Positions 1 through 8,373 are shown, numbered from the stretch's first letter. The stretch: DNA of 20,369 bases from an uncultured Clostridia bacterium (GCA_947623765.1 CANQIG010000007.1:1-20369), one strand, 5' to 3'. Notes: generated by a model from the letters alone, not told the origin. Made by a program: numbers and translations.

Positions 1-1635
1 GAGGACGTCTCCCTGAAATATCTCGACCCGGTCGCGTACCGGGAGATCGAGGCGAACCTCGAGGCGCGCAGCCACTCCCGCCGGGAGTTCGTGCGCAGCA
101 CCGAGGAAGCGATCCGCGCGCGCATCGAGCCGCTGATCCCCGGCGTGTATATCGTCGGGCGCGTGAAGAGCATCAACGGCATCTACCGGAAGATGTTCGT
201 GCAGGGGAAGTCGTTCGACGAGATCTACGACATCTTCGCGCTGCGCGTCATCGTCAACACGATCATCGACTGCTACAACGTGCTCGGCATCATCCACGAT
301 ATGTACACCCCGCTGCCGAACCGCTTCAAGGACTATATCTCCACGCCGAAGCAGAATATGTACCAGTCCCTGCACACGACGGTCATCGGCAAGGAGGGCA
401 TCCCGTTCGAGGTGCAGATCCGCACCTGGGAGATGCACCACACGGCGGAATACGGCATCGCGGCGCACTGGAAATACAAGCTCGGCATGACGAGCGGCAG
501 CGAGAAGACGGATTCGCTCGAGCAGCGGCTCCAGTGGATCCGGAACATCCTCGACAGCCAGTCGGAGAGCGGCGACGTGACGGACCTCGTGCGCTCCATC
601 AAGACCGATCTCTCGCCGGAGGAGGTCTTCGTCTTCACGCCGAAGGGCGACGTCATCAACCTGCCGATGGGCTCGACGGTCATCGACTTCGCCTACGCCA
701 TCCACTCCGCCGTCGGCAACCGGATGATCGGCGCGAAGGTGGACCAGAAGATCGTCCCGCTGGATTACAAAGTCAAGACGGGCGAGATCGTGGAGATCCT
801 GACGACGAAGGAGAACGGGCGCGGCCCGAACCGCGACTGGCTCACGATCGTGCGCACGAGCGAGGCGCGCAACAAGATCCGCACATGGTTCAAGCGCGAA
901 AGGCGCGACGAGAACATCCAGGAGGGCAAGGCCGAGCTCGAGCGCGAGCTGCGCAGGAGCGGCATCCAGCTGACCGAGGAGCTCGTGCAGTACCTCGTCG
1001 ATACCGTCGGCAGGCGGCACAGCTGCCAGAACGCCGACGACTTCTACGCCGCCATCGGCTACGGCGGCATCCAGCTCTGGAAGGTGCTCCCGCGCATCCG
1101 GGAAGAGCACCTGAAGAACAAAAAGGCCGAGGCCGCGCCGGACATCTCCCAGCAGCCGCCGCAGGCTTCCCCGAAGCGCGCGGCGAGCGGCGTGCTCGTG
1201 GACGGCATGGACAACTGCCTCATCAAGTTCTCGCGCTGCTGCAACCCGCTGCCCGGAGACGACATCATCGGCTTCATCACGCGCGGTTTCGGCGTCTCCA
1301 TCCACAAGCGGAGCTGCACCAACGTCCCGAAGGACTTCTCGCAGGTCGCGGAGCCGGAGCGCTGGGTCTCGGCGCACTGGGCGGGCGACGTGAAGGAGGA
1401 CTTCAAGTCCACGCTTCACATCGTCTGTCTGGACCGCGGCGGCCTGCTCGCGGATGTGACGCAGCAGCTCTTCAATATGCACATTTTCATCCACAGCCTG
1501 AATTCCCGCGAGATCAAGAACACCCGCAACGCCCTGATCGAGGCGACGATCTCCATCAACGGGCTGGACCATCTGCGCTCCGTGATCGACCGCGTCTCGA
1601 AGGTGGACGGCGTGATCAGCATCGAACGGAGCTGA
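1..1635 (+). CDS. Bifunctional (p)ppGpp synthetase/hydrolase Rel/SpoT, 5'-truncated by the window edge
   Basis: This is the 3' part (544 residues) of a long RelA/SpoT homologue. Such enzymes make and usually also degrade the stringent-response alarmone (p)ppGpp in the cytoplasm. The frame is open from base 1, so the gene starts outside the window and its N-terminal HD hydrolase domain is not visible. Visible in order are the synthetase domain (GIYRKM, FDEIYD, DYISTPKQNMYQSLHTTV, FEVQIRT, AEYGIAAHWKYK), a TGS domain (EEVFVFTPKGDVINLP through VKTGEIVEIL), a conserved CCNPLPGDDIIGFITRG segment and a C-terminal ACT domain ending VDGVISIERS. The family is certain. Whether hydrolase activity is kept cannot be judged here. 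The last 54 bases belong to a tandemly duplicated junction with the next gene. Downstream genes follow on the same strand, consistent with an operon. Confidence 0.95.
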   Translation, partial: EDVSLKYLDPVAYREIEANLEARSHSRREFVRSTEEAIRARIEPLIPGVYIVGRVKSINGIYRKMFVQGKSFDEIYDIFALRVIVNTIIDCYNVLGIIHDMYTPLPNRFKDYISTPKQNMYQSLHTTVIGKEGIPFEVQIRTWEMHHTAEYGIAAHWKYKLGMTSGSEKTDSLEQRLQWIRNILDSQSESGDVTDLVRSIKTDLSPEEVFVFTPKGDVINLPMGSTVIDFAYAIHSAVGNRMIGAKVDQKIVPLDYKVKTGEIVEILTTKENGRGPNRDWLTIVRTSEARNKIRTWFKRERRDENIQEGKAELERELRRSGIQLTEELVQYLVDTVGRRHSCQNADDFYAAIGYGGIQLWKVLPRIREEHLKNKKAEAAPDISQQPPQASPKRAASGVLVDGMDNCLIKFSRCCNPLPGDDIIGFITRGFGVSIHKRSCTNVPKDFSQVAEPERWVSAHWAGDVKEDFKSTLHIVCLDRGGLLADVTQQLFNMHIFIHSLNSREIKNTRNALIEATISINGLDHLRSVIDRVSKVDGVISIERS

Positions 1636-1685
1636 GCAGAGATGGGATTCGGCGCGCATTTGGAGGCATTTAAGAGGCATTTACT

Positions 1686-1820
1686 ATGAGATATGAAGTA
1701 CTGATCGGCGGCCCGATGGACGTGAACCGCTGTGTCCTCACCGACGGGGCGACGGGCGCCGCTGCGGCGACCGACTGCGTCTCGAAGGTGGACGGCGTGA
1801 TCAGCATTGAACGGAGCTGA
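1686..1820 (+). pseudogene. 44-codon chimeric ORF: MBL N-terminus fused to Rel C-terminus, copy 1
   Basis: The ATG at 1686 has the same ribosome site (AAGAGG) as the real MBL gene. The frame reads the MBL start (MRYEVLIGGPMDVN), then RCVLTD instead of CYVLTD. It then crosses the duplication junction in frame into the Rel tail VSKVDGVISIERS and stops at TGA 1818-1820. It cannot be an active hydrolase, because the metal-binding motif is absent. It is a by-product of the tandem duplication that may still be translated, and could act as an upstream ORF or a decoy start. No function is claimed. Confidence 0.7.
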
Positions 1821-1870
1821 GCGGAGCCTGTATTTGGCGCGCATTTGGAGGCATTTAAGAGGCATTTACT

Positions 1871-2005
1871 ATGAGATATGAAGTACTGATCGGCGGCCCG
1901 ATGGACGTGAACCGCTGTGTCCTCACCGACGAGGCGGTGGGCGCCGCCGCGGCGACCGACTGCGTCTCGAAGGTCGACGGCGTGATCAGCATCGAACGGA
2001 GCTGA
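1871..2005 (+). pseudogene. 44-codon chimeric ORF: MBL N-terminus fused to Rel C-terminus, copy 2
   Basis: This is a second copy of the same chimera, 185 bp downstream. It differs by TDEAVGA in place of TDGATGA and shares the RCVLTD change and the ATDCVSKVDG junction with copy 1. The frame has stayed open and the stop (TGA 2003-2005) is kept. Open frames in both copies are compatible with recent origin or with tolerated translation. Function is unknown. Confidence 0.7.
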
Positions 2006-2055
2006 GCGGAGCCTGTATTCGGCGCGCTTTTGGAGGCATTTAAGAGGCATTTACT

Positions 2056-2679
2056 ATGAGATATGAAGTACTGATCGGCGGCCCGATGGACGTGAACTGC
2101 TATGTTCTCACCGACGGGGCGACGGGCGCCGCCGCGGTGATCGACCCGGGCTTTTTCGACGAACGTCTGCGCCGCATCGCCGCGGGCGGGCGCGTGGAGA
2201 TGATCCTCCTCACGCACGGGCACTTCGACCACATGGCGGGCGCGGAGGAGCTGCGCCGGGCGACCGGCGCGCCGATCCTCGCGATGGAGACGGAGCGCGC
2301 GCTCCTCGCGGACGCTAAGGCGAACGCCTCGCGGCTCTTTTTCGGGCGCGACATCGCGCTCGACCTCGACCGCGGCCTTTCCGACGGGGAGACGCTCCGC
2401 CTCGGCGAGACGGTCCTCACCGTGATGGCGTCGCCGGGACACACGGCGGGCGGCTGCTGCTATCTCACAAAGGACGCGGCGTTCACCGGCGACACGCTGA
2501 TGGCGTATACCGTCGGGCGGAGCGACCTTGCGACGGGCGACGAGGTCGCGCTGCTCGAATCCGTGCGAAAGCTCGCGCAGCTGCCCGGCGACCCGGACGT
2601 CTGCGGCGGGCACGGCCCCGTGACGAAATTTTCCGCAGAAAAGGAACGGAACCCGTTCCTCCGGTATTTTTTGGCCTGA
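2056..2679 (+). CDS. Metallo-beta-lactamase-fold hydrolase (glyoxalase II-like)
   Basis: This 207-residue cytoplasmic protein belongs to the MBL-fold group of small hydroxyacylglutathione-hydrolase-like enzymes. The binuclear metal site is complete: T53-HGHFDH (H54, H56, D58, H59), H129 in SPGHTAGG, D146 in FTGDT and H186 in GGHGPVT. Length is typical of the short clostridial form without the C-terminal HAGH domain. The start at 2056 is the last of three identical ribosome-site/ATG segments created by the upstream triplication. Only this one continues into the full enzyme. The gene lies between rel and hemZ, an arrangement I recall from other clostridia. The substrate is unknown. Confidence 0.93.
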   Translation: MRYEVLIGGPMDVNCYVLTDGATGAAAVIDPGFFDERLRRIAAGGRVEMILLTHGHFDHMAGAEELRRATGAPILAMETERALLADAKANASRLFFGRDIALDLDRGLSDGETLRLGETVLTVMASPGHTAGGCCYLTKDAAFTGDTLMAYTVGRSDLATGDEVALLESVRKLAQLPGDPDVCGGHGPVTKFSAEKERNPFLRYFLA

Positions 2680-2695
2680 CGGCGAAGGAGACCTT

Positions 2696-4150
2696 ATGCT
2701 GCTGTTTGTGCTCGGGCACACGAATCTCTATGAATGCGAAAATCTCTGCCGCCTCTTTTTCCCGCTCGACCGCGTGCAGTCGCGGAAAGCGGTGGAGGAG
2801 GTCCCGGACGGCGTGCGCGCGGTCTGGACGGTGCTTGAGGGCGGCGTGTATACGGTCCGCGTGCGCGACGCGGCGGGCGAGACTTCGGATTCCGGCGCGG
2901 ACACCGGGGAAGAATACGACGTGACCGCGCTGCTGTTCCGCGTGCTGCGGCGGCACACCGGCGTGCAGCCGCCGTGGGGGATGCTGACCGGTATCCACCC
3001 GGTGAAGCTCCTGCGGCAGCTCACGGAGAAGTACGGCGGCGGCGCGGGAGAGGTCTTCCGGGAGAAATACTTTGTCACCGGGGAAAAGGCGGCTTTTGCG
3101 GCGCGCGTGCTGCGCGAGCAGGAGAAGATCACCTCCGGGCTTTCCAAAAACGACTTCGCGCTTTATATCGGCATCCCGTTCTGCCCGACGCGCTGCGCGT
3201 ACTGCTCGTTCGTCTCGCAGGCGGTCGAAAAGGCCGCAAAGCAGATTCCCCAGTTCGTGGAGCTGCTCCTCCGGGAGCTCGGGGAGACCGGGCGGATCGC
3301 GCGCGAGCTCGGCCTGCGGCTGACCTCGGTCTATGTGGGCGGCGGCACGCCGACGACGCTCTCCGCGCCGCAGCTTTCCGCGCTGCTCGAGACCGTGCAC
3401 CGTTCGTTCGACCTTTCCGCCTGCACGGAGTTCACCGTGGAGGCCGGAAGGCCGGACACCGTCGACGCGGAAAAGCTCGCGGCGCTTCGTTTAGGCGGCG
3501 TGACGCGGATCAGCGTCAACCCGCAGACGCTCGAGGACAGCGTGCTCGAGCGCATCGGGCGGCGGCACACGGCGGCGCAGACCGTAGAGGCGTTCTGCCT
3601 CGCGCGGAAGATGGGCTTTTCAGACATCAACATGGACCTCATCGTCGGGCTGCCCGGCGACACGGCGGCGGGCTTTTCGAGGACGCTCGACGGCGTGCTC
3701 GCGCTCGGGCCGGAGTGCGTCACGGTCCACAGCCTCGCGCTCAAGCGCTCCTCGGACATCACGCAGAGCGGCGAGGTGAACGAGGCGCACCGGAACGCCG
3801 CGCTCGCCGAGGCCATGATGCGCGAGGCGGGGGAGCGCCTGACGGCGGCGGGCTACGCGCCGTATTACCTCTACCGACAGACGCGTATGGCGGGGAACCT
3901 CGAAAACGTGGGCTGGGCGAAGCCGGGCTTTGCCTCCGCGTACAACGTCGTCACGATGGACGAGACGGAGACCGTGCTCGCCTGCGGCGGGGGCGGCGTG
4001 ACGAAGCTCTGCGACGCGGCTTCGGGGGACGTCCAACGCATTTTCAATTTCAAGTTTTCATACGAATATATCAGCCGCTTCGCGGAAGTGCTGGAGCGGA
4101 AGAAAGGCATCGGGGCATGGTATGAGCAACTTCGGGAGCGGATACATTAA
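2696..4150 (+). CDS. hemZ: HemZ-type radical SAM coproporphyrinogen dehydrogenase family protein
   Basis: This 484-residue radical SAM enzyme of the HemN/HemZ family would carry out oxygen-independent oxidation of coproporphyrinogen III in the cytoplasm. It has an N-terminal region of about 150 residues typical of HemZ. The CxxxCxxC iron-sulfur motif is C163, C167, C170 in GIPFCPTRCAYCSF, followed by the SAM-binding VYVGGGTPTTL (about 212-222) and the INMDLIVGLPGD strand. The start at 2696 has GAAGGAG just upstream and lies 16 bp after the MBL stop, so the two genes are probably cotranscribed. The 3' end overlaps the next gene by 29 bp. Clostridial HemZ-like proteins often occur without a full heme pathway, so the true substrate here is uncertain. 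Confidence 0.93.
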   Translation: MLLFVLGHTNLYECENLCRLFFPLDRVQSRKAVEEVPDGVRAVWTVLEGGVYTVRVRDAAGETSDSGADTGEEYDVTALLFRVLRRHTGVQPPWGMLTGIHPVKLLRQLTEKYGGGAGEVFREKYFVTGEKAAFAARVLREQEKITSGLSKNDFALYIGIPFCPTRCAYCSFVSQAVEKAAKQIPQFVELLLRELGETGRIARELGLRLTSVYVGGGTPTTLSAPQLSALLETVHRSFDLSACTEFTVEAGRPDTVDAEKLAALRLGGVTRISVNPQTLEDSVLERIGRRHTAAQTVEAFCLARKMGFSDINMDLIVGLPGDTAAGFSRTLDGVLALGPECVTVHSLALKRSSDITQSGEVNEAHRNAALAEAMMREAGERLTAAGYAPYYLYRQTRMAGNLENVGWAKPGFASAYNVVTMDETETVLACGGGGVTKLCDAASGDVQRIFNFKFSYEYISRFAEVLERKKGIGAWYEQLRERIH

Positions 4151-5087
4151 ATACATCAATCATCTCGAGCAGATCAACGACTGTGCCCTTTCGGACCCGC
4201 GTCGGATGATCGGCGAGGTGGAGACCGCGTACCGGGAACACATCGAGAGCATCGCGCGGAGCATCGTCTCGCATTACGGCGAGGCGAAGGTCTGTATGCT
4301 CGCGGGACCGTCCGCGAGCGGCAAGACGACGACGGCGATGATCCTGCGGGACTGCCTCACGGCGCTCGGGGTCACGGCGGCGATCGTCTCTCTCGACGAC
4401 TTTTATCTCGGCGGAGACGAGACCCCAATGCTCCCGAACGGCGAGAAGGACTACGAATCCGTCCGCGCGCTGGACATTCCGCGCATCAAGTCCTGCCTGC
4501 AAGGGGTGATCGCGGCGGGGCGCTGCACGCTGCCGCGCTACGATTTCACGACGGGCCGAAGGATGGACGAAACGGTCCGGCTGGACGTCGGCGAAAAGGG
4601 CTTCGTGATCTTCGAGGGCATCCACGCGCTCAACCCCGTGTTCACGGAGGATCTGCCCGAACGCTGCGCGATCAAGCTCTATGTCAGCGTCAAGCAGAAC
4701 ATCCAAGACGCGAACGGCGAGGTGATCTCGCCGATGGACCTGCGCCTCGTGCGCCGCGTGGCGCGCGACGTGCTGTACCGCGGCACCGGCGCGGAGCGCA
4801 CGCTCGCGCTCTGGCCGAACGTCGTCGAGGGGGAGGACCGCTATATCCGGCCGTACCGCCTCGCGGCGGATTACACGGTGAATTCCGTCCACATCTACGA
4901 GCCCTGCGTGCTGCGCGGGCACGTGATCCCGCTGCTGCGCGAGATCCGGGAGGAGAGCCCGCTCTACCGGAAGGCGCGCGACCTCGAGGCGCGGCTGATG
5001 CGCTTTGAGCCCGTGGACGGCGCGCTCGTCCCGGAAAACTCGATGCTCCGCGAATTTATGGGCGGGACCGGGGAGCACGCGGGATAA
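4122..5087 (+). CDS. Uridine kinase/phosphoribulokinase-family P-loop kinase
   Basis: This 321-residue cytoplasmic kinase has a Walker A motif, AGPSASGKTTT (G62 to T70, catalytic-loop lysine K68). It is followed by VSLDDFYLGG, the acceptor-substrate segment typical of uridine kinases, and FEGIHALNP, the second conserved strand of that family. The likely role is ATP-dependent phosphorylation of a nucleoside or a related small molecule. Many clostridial relatives carry an N-terminal TGS or threonyl-tRNA-synthetase-like domain, which is missing here; only about 55 residues precede the P-loop. The start at 4122 overlaps the end of hemZ by 29 bp, suggesting translational coupling. Substrate identity is inferred only from the family. 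Confidence 0.88.
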   Translation: MSNFGSGYIKYINHLEQINDCALSDPRRMIGEVETAYREHIESIARSIVSHYGEAKVCMLAGPSASGKTTTAMILRDCLTALGVTAAIVSLDDFYLGGDETPMLPNGEKDYESVRALDIPRIKSCLQGVIAAGRCTLPRYDFTTGRRMDETVRLDVGEKGFVIFEGIHALNPVFTEDLPERCAIKLYVSVKQNIQDANGEVISPMDLRLVRRVARDVLYRGTGAERTLALWPNVVEGEDRYIRPYRLAADYTVNSVHIYEPCVLRGHVIPLLREIREESPLYRKARDLEARLMRFEPVDGALVPENSMLREFMGGTGEHAG

Positions 5088-5145
5088 GTTCGGAGAAATG
5101 TCAGAGAAAATTTAGAGTTTTGTCATAAAGCGGCGCCGTTTGGAT

Positions 5146-5174
5146 TTGCTTTTTTGCACAGGCTATGCTATAAT
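5146..5174 (+). promoter_or_regulatory. Sigma-A-type promoter for the zinc-ribbon gene
   Basis: TTGCTT (5146-5151) and a perfect TATAAT (5169-5174) are separated by 17 bp. This separates the zinc-ribbon gene from the upstream operon and predicts a 5' leader of about 110 nt. Confidence 0.8.
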
Positions 5175-5192
5175 CTTAGAGAACCGGTTCGG

Positions 5193-5266
5193 CGGCGCGC
5201 GGCCCTTCCCGGCGCTTTTACGGAGAGGAAGCGCGCGTGCGAAACGGCGAAAAACGGCCTTCGGCC
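5193..5266 (+). other. Structured 5' leader upstream of the zinc-ribbon gene
   Basis: Two potential stems lie between the promoter and the start codon. One is formed by GCGCGCGG...CTTCC with GGAAGCGCGCG. The second is a compact ACGGCC-TTC-GGCCGT hairpin at about 5250-5264, flanked by A-runs, close to the ribosome site AAGGAGA. No U-tract follows on this strand, so it is not a terminator for this gene. It may stabilise the mRNA or affect initiation. No known RNA family was recognised. Confidence 0.4.
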
Positions 5267-5291
5267 GTAAAAAAGAGAAGGAGAGACAGTT

Positions 5292-5750
5292 ATGGGAATT
5301 TTTGACGATGTGGTCCTGAACGCGAAAAACGCCGCGCAGAATGTCGGGAAGATGGCCGGTCAGCTCGTCGATATGTCGAAGCTGCGCATTTCCCTGTCGG
5401 AGATCAACGGCGAGATTGGCCGCCGCTTCACGGAGCTCGGCCAGTTCGTCTATGAGGCGAAGAAGACGGGCGTCGTCGACGACGCGATCCTCGCGGAAAA
5501 GCTCGCCGGGATCGACGACCTCTACGCCCAGACCGCGCAGATCAGCGAGCAGCTCGACGTACTCCAGAACCGGTCCACGTGCCCGGTCTGCGGGAAGAAG
5601 GTCGCGCAGGATGCGGCGTTCTGCAGCGCCTGCGGCGCGAAGCTCGTCCGCGAGGAGCCGACTCCCGCCGAGGAGAACGAACCTTGCTGCTGCTGTGAGG
5701 AAGCGCCGAAGGCCGAGGAGAAGCCCGAGGAAGAAAAGCCCGGGGAATGA
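5292..5750 (+). CDS. Small zinc-ribbon protein with N-terminal helical region and acidic tail
   Basis: This 152-residue protein begins with about 90 residues of mostly helical, amphipathic sequence (MGIFDDVVLNAKNAAQNVGK onward). A zinc-ribbon follows with C97, C100 (CPVCGKK) and C111, C114 (CSACGAK). The tail is rich in Glu and Pro and contains four cysteines in a row (132-135). No signal peptide or membrane segment is seen, so it is likely cytoplasmic. Proteins of this plan are common and uncharacterised in clostridia. The start is supported by AAGGAGA 8 bp upstream. The Cys4 run could bind metal, but this is only a suggestion. Confidence 0.88.
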   Translation: MGIFDDVVLNAKNAAQNVGKMAGQLVDMSKLRISLSEINGEIGRRFTELGQFVYEAKKTGVVDDAILAEKLAGIDDLYAQTAQISEQLDVLQNRSTCPVCGKKVAQDAAFCSACGAKLVREEPTPAEENEPCCCCEEAPKAEEKPEEEKPGE

Positions 5751-5805
5751 CCGAAGCGTACGCGGAAAACTGAAAAACAGCGGGTCTGCCCGCCGGACGT
5801 AAAAC

Positions 5806-5837
5806 GGGGAGGAAAGGAGCGCTTCCTTTCCTCCTCC
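5806..5837 (+). terminator. Purine/pyrimidine inverted repeat after the zinc-ribbon gene, possible terminator
   Basis: A perfect 11-bp stem, GGAGGAAAGGA (5808-5818) with TCCTTTCCTCC (5824-5834), has a 5-nt loop. The stem can be extended outward by a wobble and a GC pair. The following bases (CTTTCTG) are only moderately U-rich, so termination may be partial. It could allow some read-through into the flippase gene 36 bp further on. Confidence 0.55.
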
Positions 5838-5869
5838 TTTCTGCGAAACAGATGGAAGGGAGTCGTTTT

Positions 5870-7627
5870 ATGGACCGGCACGAGGGACCGCAGAGGCAGA
5901 GCTTTCTGCACGGGGCGCTGCTGCTCACCGCCGGCGTGCTCGCCGTGAAGGTGATCGGCGCGCTGTTCAAGATCCCGCTCTCCGCCGTCATCTCCGAGGA
6001 CGGCATGGGGTGCTTCAGCACGGCGTACAGCTTTTACAACGTGATCTTCAGCCTCGCGACGGCGGGCTTTCCCGTCGCGGTGGCGCGGGCCGTCTCGTTC
6101 GCGGAGGCGAAGGGCAATCTGCTCGAGACCGAGGCCGTGCGGAGCGCGGCGAAGCGCCTGTTCGCCGTGACCGGCGCGCTCGGCGCGCTCCTGATGGCAT
6201 GCACCGCGCCGCTCTATGTGCGGGCCGTGGGCAGTCCCGGCGCGCTCCCCGCGATGCTGGCGCTCTCCCCGTGCATTTTGTTCTGCAGCTTGATGTCGGT
6301 CCACAGGGGGTACTTTGAAGGGCTCTCCGATATGCGCCCGACGGCGGTCTCGCAGCTGATCGAAGCGGCGGGAAAGCTCGTCTTCGGGCTTTCCGGGGCG
6401 TACGCGGCGGTGCGCTTCGCCGCGGCGGAACTCGAAAGGACCGGCACGGTGCTCGGCTTTTGCCCGCAGACCGAGGGGGAGGCCCGGCTCGCGGTCTCCG
6501 CGCTCGGGGCGGCTGCGGCGGTCGCGGGCGTGACGCTCGGGGCGGTGCTCGGCTGGGTCTACCTCGCCTTCTGCGCCCGGCGCTGCCGCCGGTTTGACGG
6601 GAATGCCGTCGGCCGCGTGCGCCGCCGGGAGATCATGAAGCGGCTGCTGCGGGACGCCGCGCCGATCGCCGTCGGCGCGGTGGCGATGAGCGTTTCCGGG
6701 CTCATCGACGCGTCGTTCCTGCAGACGCGCGTCGCGGCGGCGCTGAGGGAGAACCCCGCGCCGCTCCTCGCGATGTACGCCGGGCAGATCCCGCCGGAGC
6801 ATCTGGAGGCGCCGGAGCACCTGCCGAACTATCTGTTCGGGTGCTACAACATGGCGCTCGCCGTGTTCATGCTCGTCCCCAGCGTGACGCAGGCGTTCGG
6901 CACGAGCGCGCTGCCGAGCGTGACGCGCGCGTGGGCGCGCCGCGACAAAAAGCGGCTCGAGGACGCGGTCGGCGCGGTGATCCGCGTGACGAACCTCTTC
7001 GCGCTGCCCGCCGGGATCGGGCTCTCGGCCCTTTCGGAGCCGATCGCGGAGCTTTTGTACGGCGGGCGCATGAGCACCGGGATCGTCGCGAAATGCCTCC
7101 TCGTGATGGGCGCGGCATCGGTCTTCGCCGCCGTCACGACGCCGCTCGGCAGCGTGCTGCAGGCGGCGGGGGCGGTGGAGCTGCCGGTGATCCTCGTGCT
7201 TTCCGGGCTGCTCCTCAAGGTCGTCTTGAACTTTCTCCTCGCGGGCGTCCCCGAGATCAACATCCTCGGGGGCGGGCTGAGCACGCTGCTCGCCTACGGC
7301 GGCGTCACCGCCGCGGAGCTCTTTGCCGTCCGGCGGACGCTCGGCGTGCCGCTCGGCCTTCGCGACAACTTCGCAAAGCCGCTTTTCGCGGCGCTCGCGT
7401 GCGGCGCGTCGGCGCGGGGCTTCTTCGAGGTCTTCTCGAAACGGCTCGCGCAGGGCCCCGCCGCGACGCTCCTCGCGGTGTTCTGCGCGGCGCTCGTGTA
7501 CGCCGGAACGCTCGTTTTGCTCGGCGCGGTGCGGGAAGAAGACCTCCTGCAGCTGCCCGGAGGAGAAAAAATTACAGAAATTATCCGAAAACACTTGAAA
7601 TCCAATCAAAGATGGGGTAGAATATGA
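5870..7627 (+). CDS. MurJ/SpoVB/YabM-type polysaccharide flippase
   Basis: This 585-residue multi-spanning membrane protein belongs to the MOP/MVF superfamily, which flips lipid-linked cell-wall or polysaccharide precursors. The N-terminus FLHGALLLTAGVLAVKVIGALFKIPLS followed by STAYSFYNVIFSLATAGFPVAVARAV is characteristic of the SpoVB/YtgP/YabM branch. The many hydrophobic segments fit the usual 14 helices. I chose ATG 5870 because GGAAGGGAG lies 7 bp upstream; an earlier in-frame ATG at 5852 overlaps that ribosome site. The stop overlaps the mazG start (ATGA). The order flippase-mazG-HU-S4 protein matches yabM-yabN-yabO of Bacillus, which favours a YabM-like assignment. It might act in sporulation or in vegetative wall synthesis. 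Confidence 0.9.
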   Translation: MDRHEGPQRQSFLHGALLLTAGVLAVKVIGALFKIPLSAVISEDGMGCFSTAYSFYNVIFSLATAGFPVAVARAVSFAEAKGNLLETEAVRSAAKRLFAVTGALGALLMACTAPLYVRAVGSPGALPAMLALSPCILFCSLMSVHRGYFEGLSDMRPTAVSQLIEAAGKLVFGLSGAYAAVRFAAAELERTGTVLGFCPQTEGEARLAVSALGAAAAVAGVTLGAVLGWVYLAFCARRCRRFDGNAVGRVRRREIMKRLLRDAAPIAVGAVAMSVSGLIDASFLQTRVAAALRENPAPLLAMYAGQIPPEHLEAPEHLPNYLFGCYNMALAVFMLVPSVTQAFGTSALPSVTRAWARRDKKRLEDAVGAVIRVTNLFALPAGIGLSALSEPIAELLYGGRMSTGIVAKCLLVMGAASVFAAVTTPLGSVLQAAGAVELPVILVLSGLLLKVVLNFLLAGVPEINILGGGLSTLLAYGGVTAAELFAVRRTLGVPLGLRDNFAKPLFAALACGASARGFFEVFSKRLAQGPAATLLAVFCAALVYAGTLVLLGAVREEDLLQLPGGEKITEIIRKHLKSNQRWGRI

Positions 7628-8310
7628 AAGACACTGCAAAGCTTGCTTCCAAAGCCCGATATTCGATGGAGGATCTGCTCGAGATCATGACGCTCCTGCG
7701 CGCGCCGGACGGCTGCCCGTGGGACCGCGAACAGGACCACAAGAGCATTCGGCGGGACCTGCTCGAGGAGTGCTACGAGGCGATCGAAGCCATCGACACC
7801 GAGGATGCGGACCTGCTCCGCGAGGAGCTCGGGGACGTGCTCCTGCAGGTGGTGTTCCACAGCGAACTGGAGCGCGAGGCCGGTCGGTTCGATTTCGCCG
7901 ACGTCGTGGACGGCGTCGCGCGGAAGATGGTGGTGCGGCACCCGCACGTTTTCGGCACGGTTGAGGCAAAGACCTCCGAGGACGTGCTGCGGAACTGGGA
8001 CGCTATCAAGCGCGAGACGAAGGAGCAGAAGACCGAGCGGGAGGTGCTCGAGAGCGTCTCCGCCGCGATGCCCGCGCTGATGCGGGCGCAGAAGCTCCTG
8101 AAAAAGGGCGCGGGCTTCGGCAGGGAAACGGGGGACGTCCCCGAGCTCAGGGACAAGCTCTCCAAGGCGGCGAAGACCGCGGAGAGCGCCGAGGACATCG
8201 GCGCGCTGCTGCTCGACGCTGCGGAGCTTTCCAGAAAGCTCGGCGTCGACGCGGAGCGGGCGCTTTACGACGCCTGCCGCGTGTACATCGATTCCTTCCC
8301 CGGGAAATGA
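7624..8310 (+). CDS. mazG: MazG nucleoside triphosphate pyrophosphohydrolase
   Basis: This 228-residue protein has the all-alpha MazG fold and would hydrolyse (d)NTPs to monophosphates and pyrophosphate, a house-cleaning function. The family hallmark LRAPDGCPWD-Q-H (26-39) is followed by the metal-binding motif E48, E49, E52 ... E68, D71 (LLEECYEAIEA and REELGDVLLQ). The second MazG-like half is present (VLESVSAAMPALMRAQKLLKK). The Bacillus homologue YabN has an extra N-terminal methylase domain that is absent here. The start codon overlaps the flippase stop, indicating translational coupling. Confidence 0.95.
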   Translation: MKDTAKLASKARYSMEDLLEIMTLLRAPDGCPWDREQDHKSIRRDLLEECYEAIEAIDTEDADLLREELGDVLLQVVFHSELEREAGRFDFADVVDGVARKMVVRHPHVFGTVEAKTSEDVLRNWDAIKRETKEQKTEREVLESVSAAMPALMRAQKLLKKGAGFGRETGDVPELRDKLSKAAKTAESAEDIGALLLDAAELSRKLGVDAERALYDACRVYIDSFPGK

Positions 8311-8373
8311 AATGGGATTCAGATACCTTGATTTTAGGGTTTGAATAGACAAAAATTTTGGAGGTTATTCGTT

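Larger units (their letters stand above)
1582..2136 (+). repeat. Three tandem 185-bp copies of the rel/MBL gene junction
   Basis: The units are 1582-1766, 1767-1951 and 1952-2136, each exactly 185 bp. Each holds the last 18 codons of rel, the intergenic stretch, the ribosome site and the first 28 codons of the MBL hydrolase. The segment around the ribosome site and ATG (ATG at 1686, 1871 and 2056) is identical in all three. The same 10-mer GTGATCGACC stands in rel at 1582-1591 and in the MBL gene at 2137-2146, 555 bp (3 x 185) apart. This is the expected footprint of duplication through a 10-bp microhomology. At the two internal junctions the 10-mer has become GCGACCGACT. Both internal junctions share changes, so one duplication probably preceded the other. 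Confidence 0.95.

Noticed and set aside
1582..2136. Diversity-generating retroelement template/variable repeats
   Set aside because: The noted differences are transitions in both directions, not adenine-directed, and there is no reverse transcriptase in the window.
5522..7639. Minus-strand open frame of 705 codons opposite the flippase
   Set aside because: It is Arg/His/Glu-rich low-complexity sequence typical of the antisense frame of a GC-rich gene. The plus-strand flippase has clear family motifs and a ribosome site.
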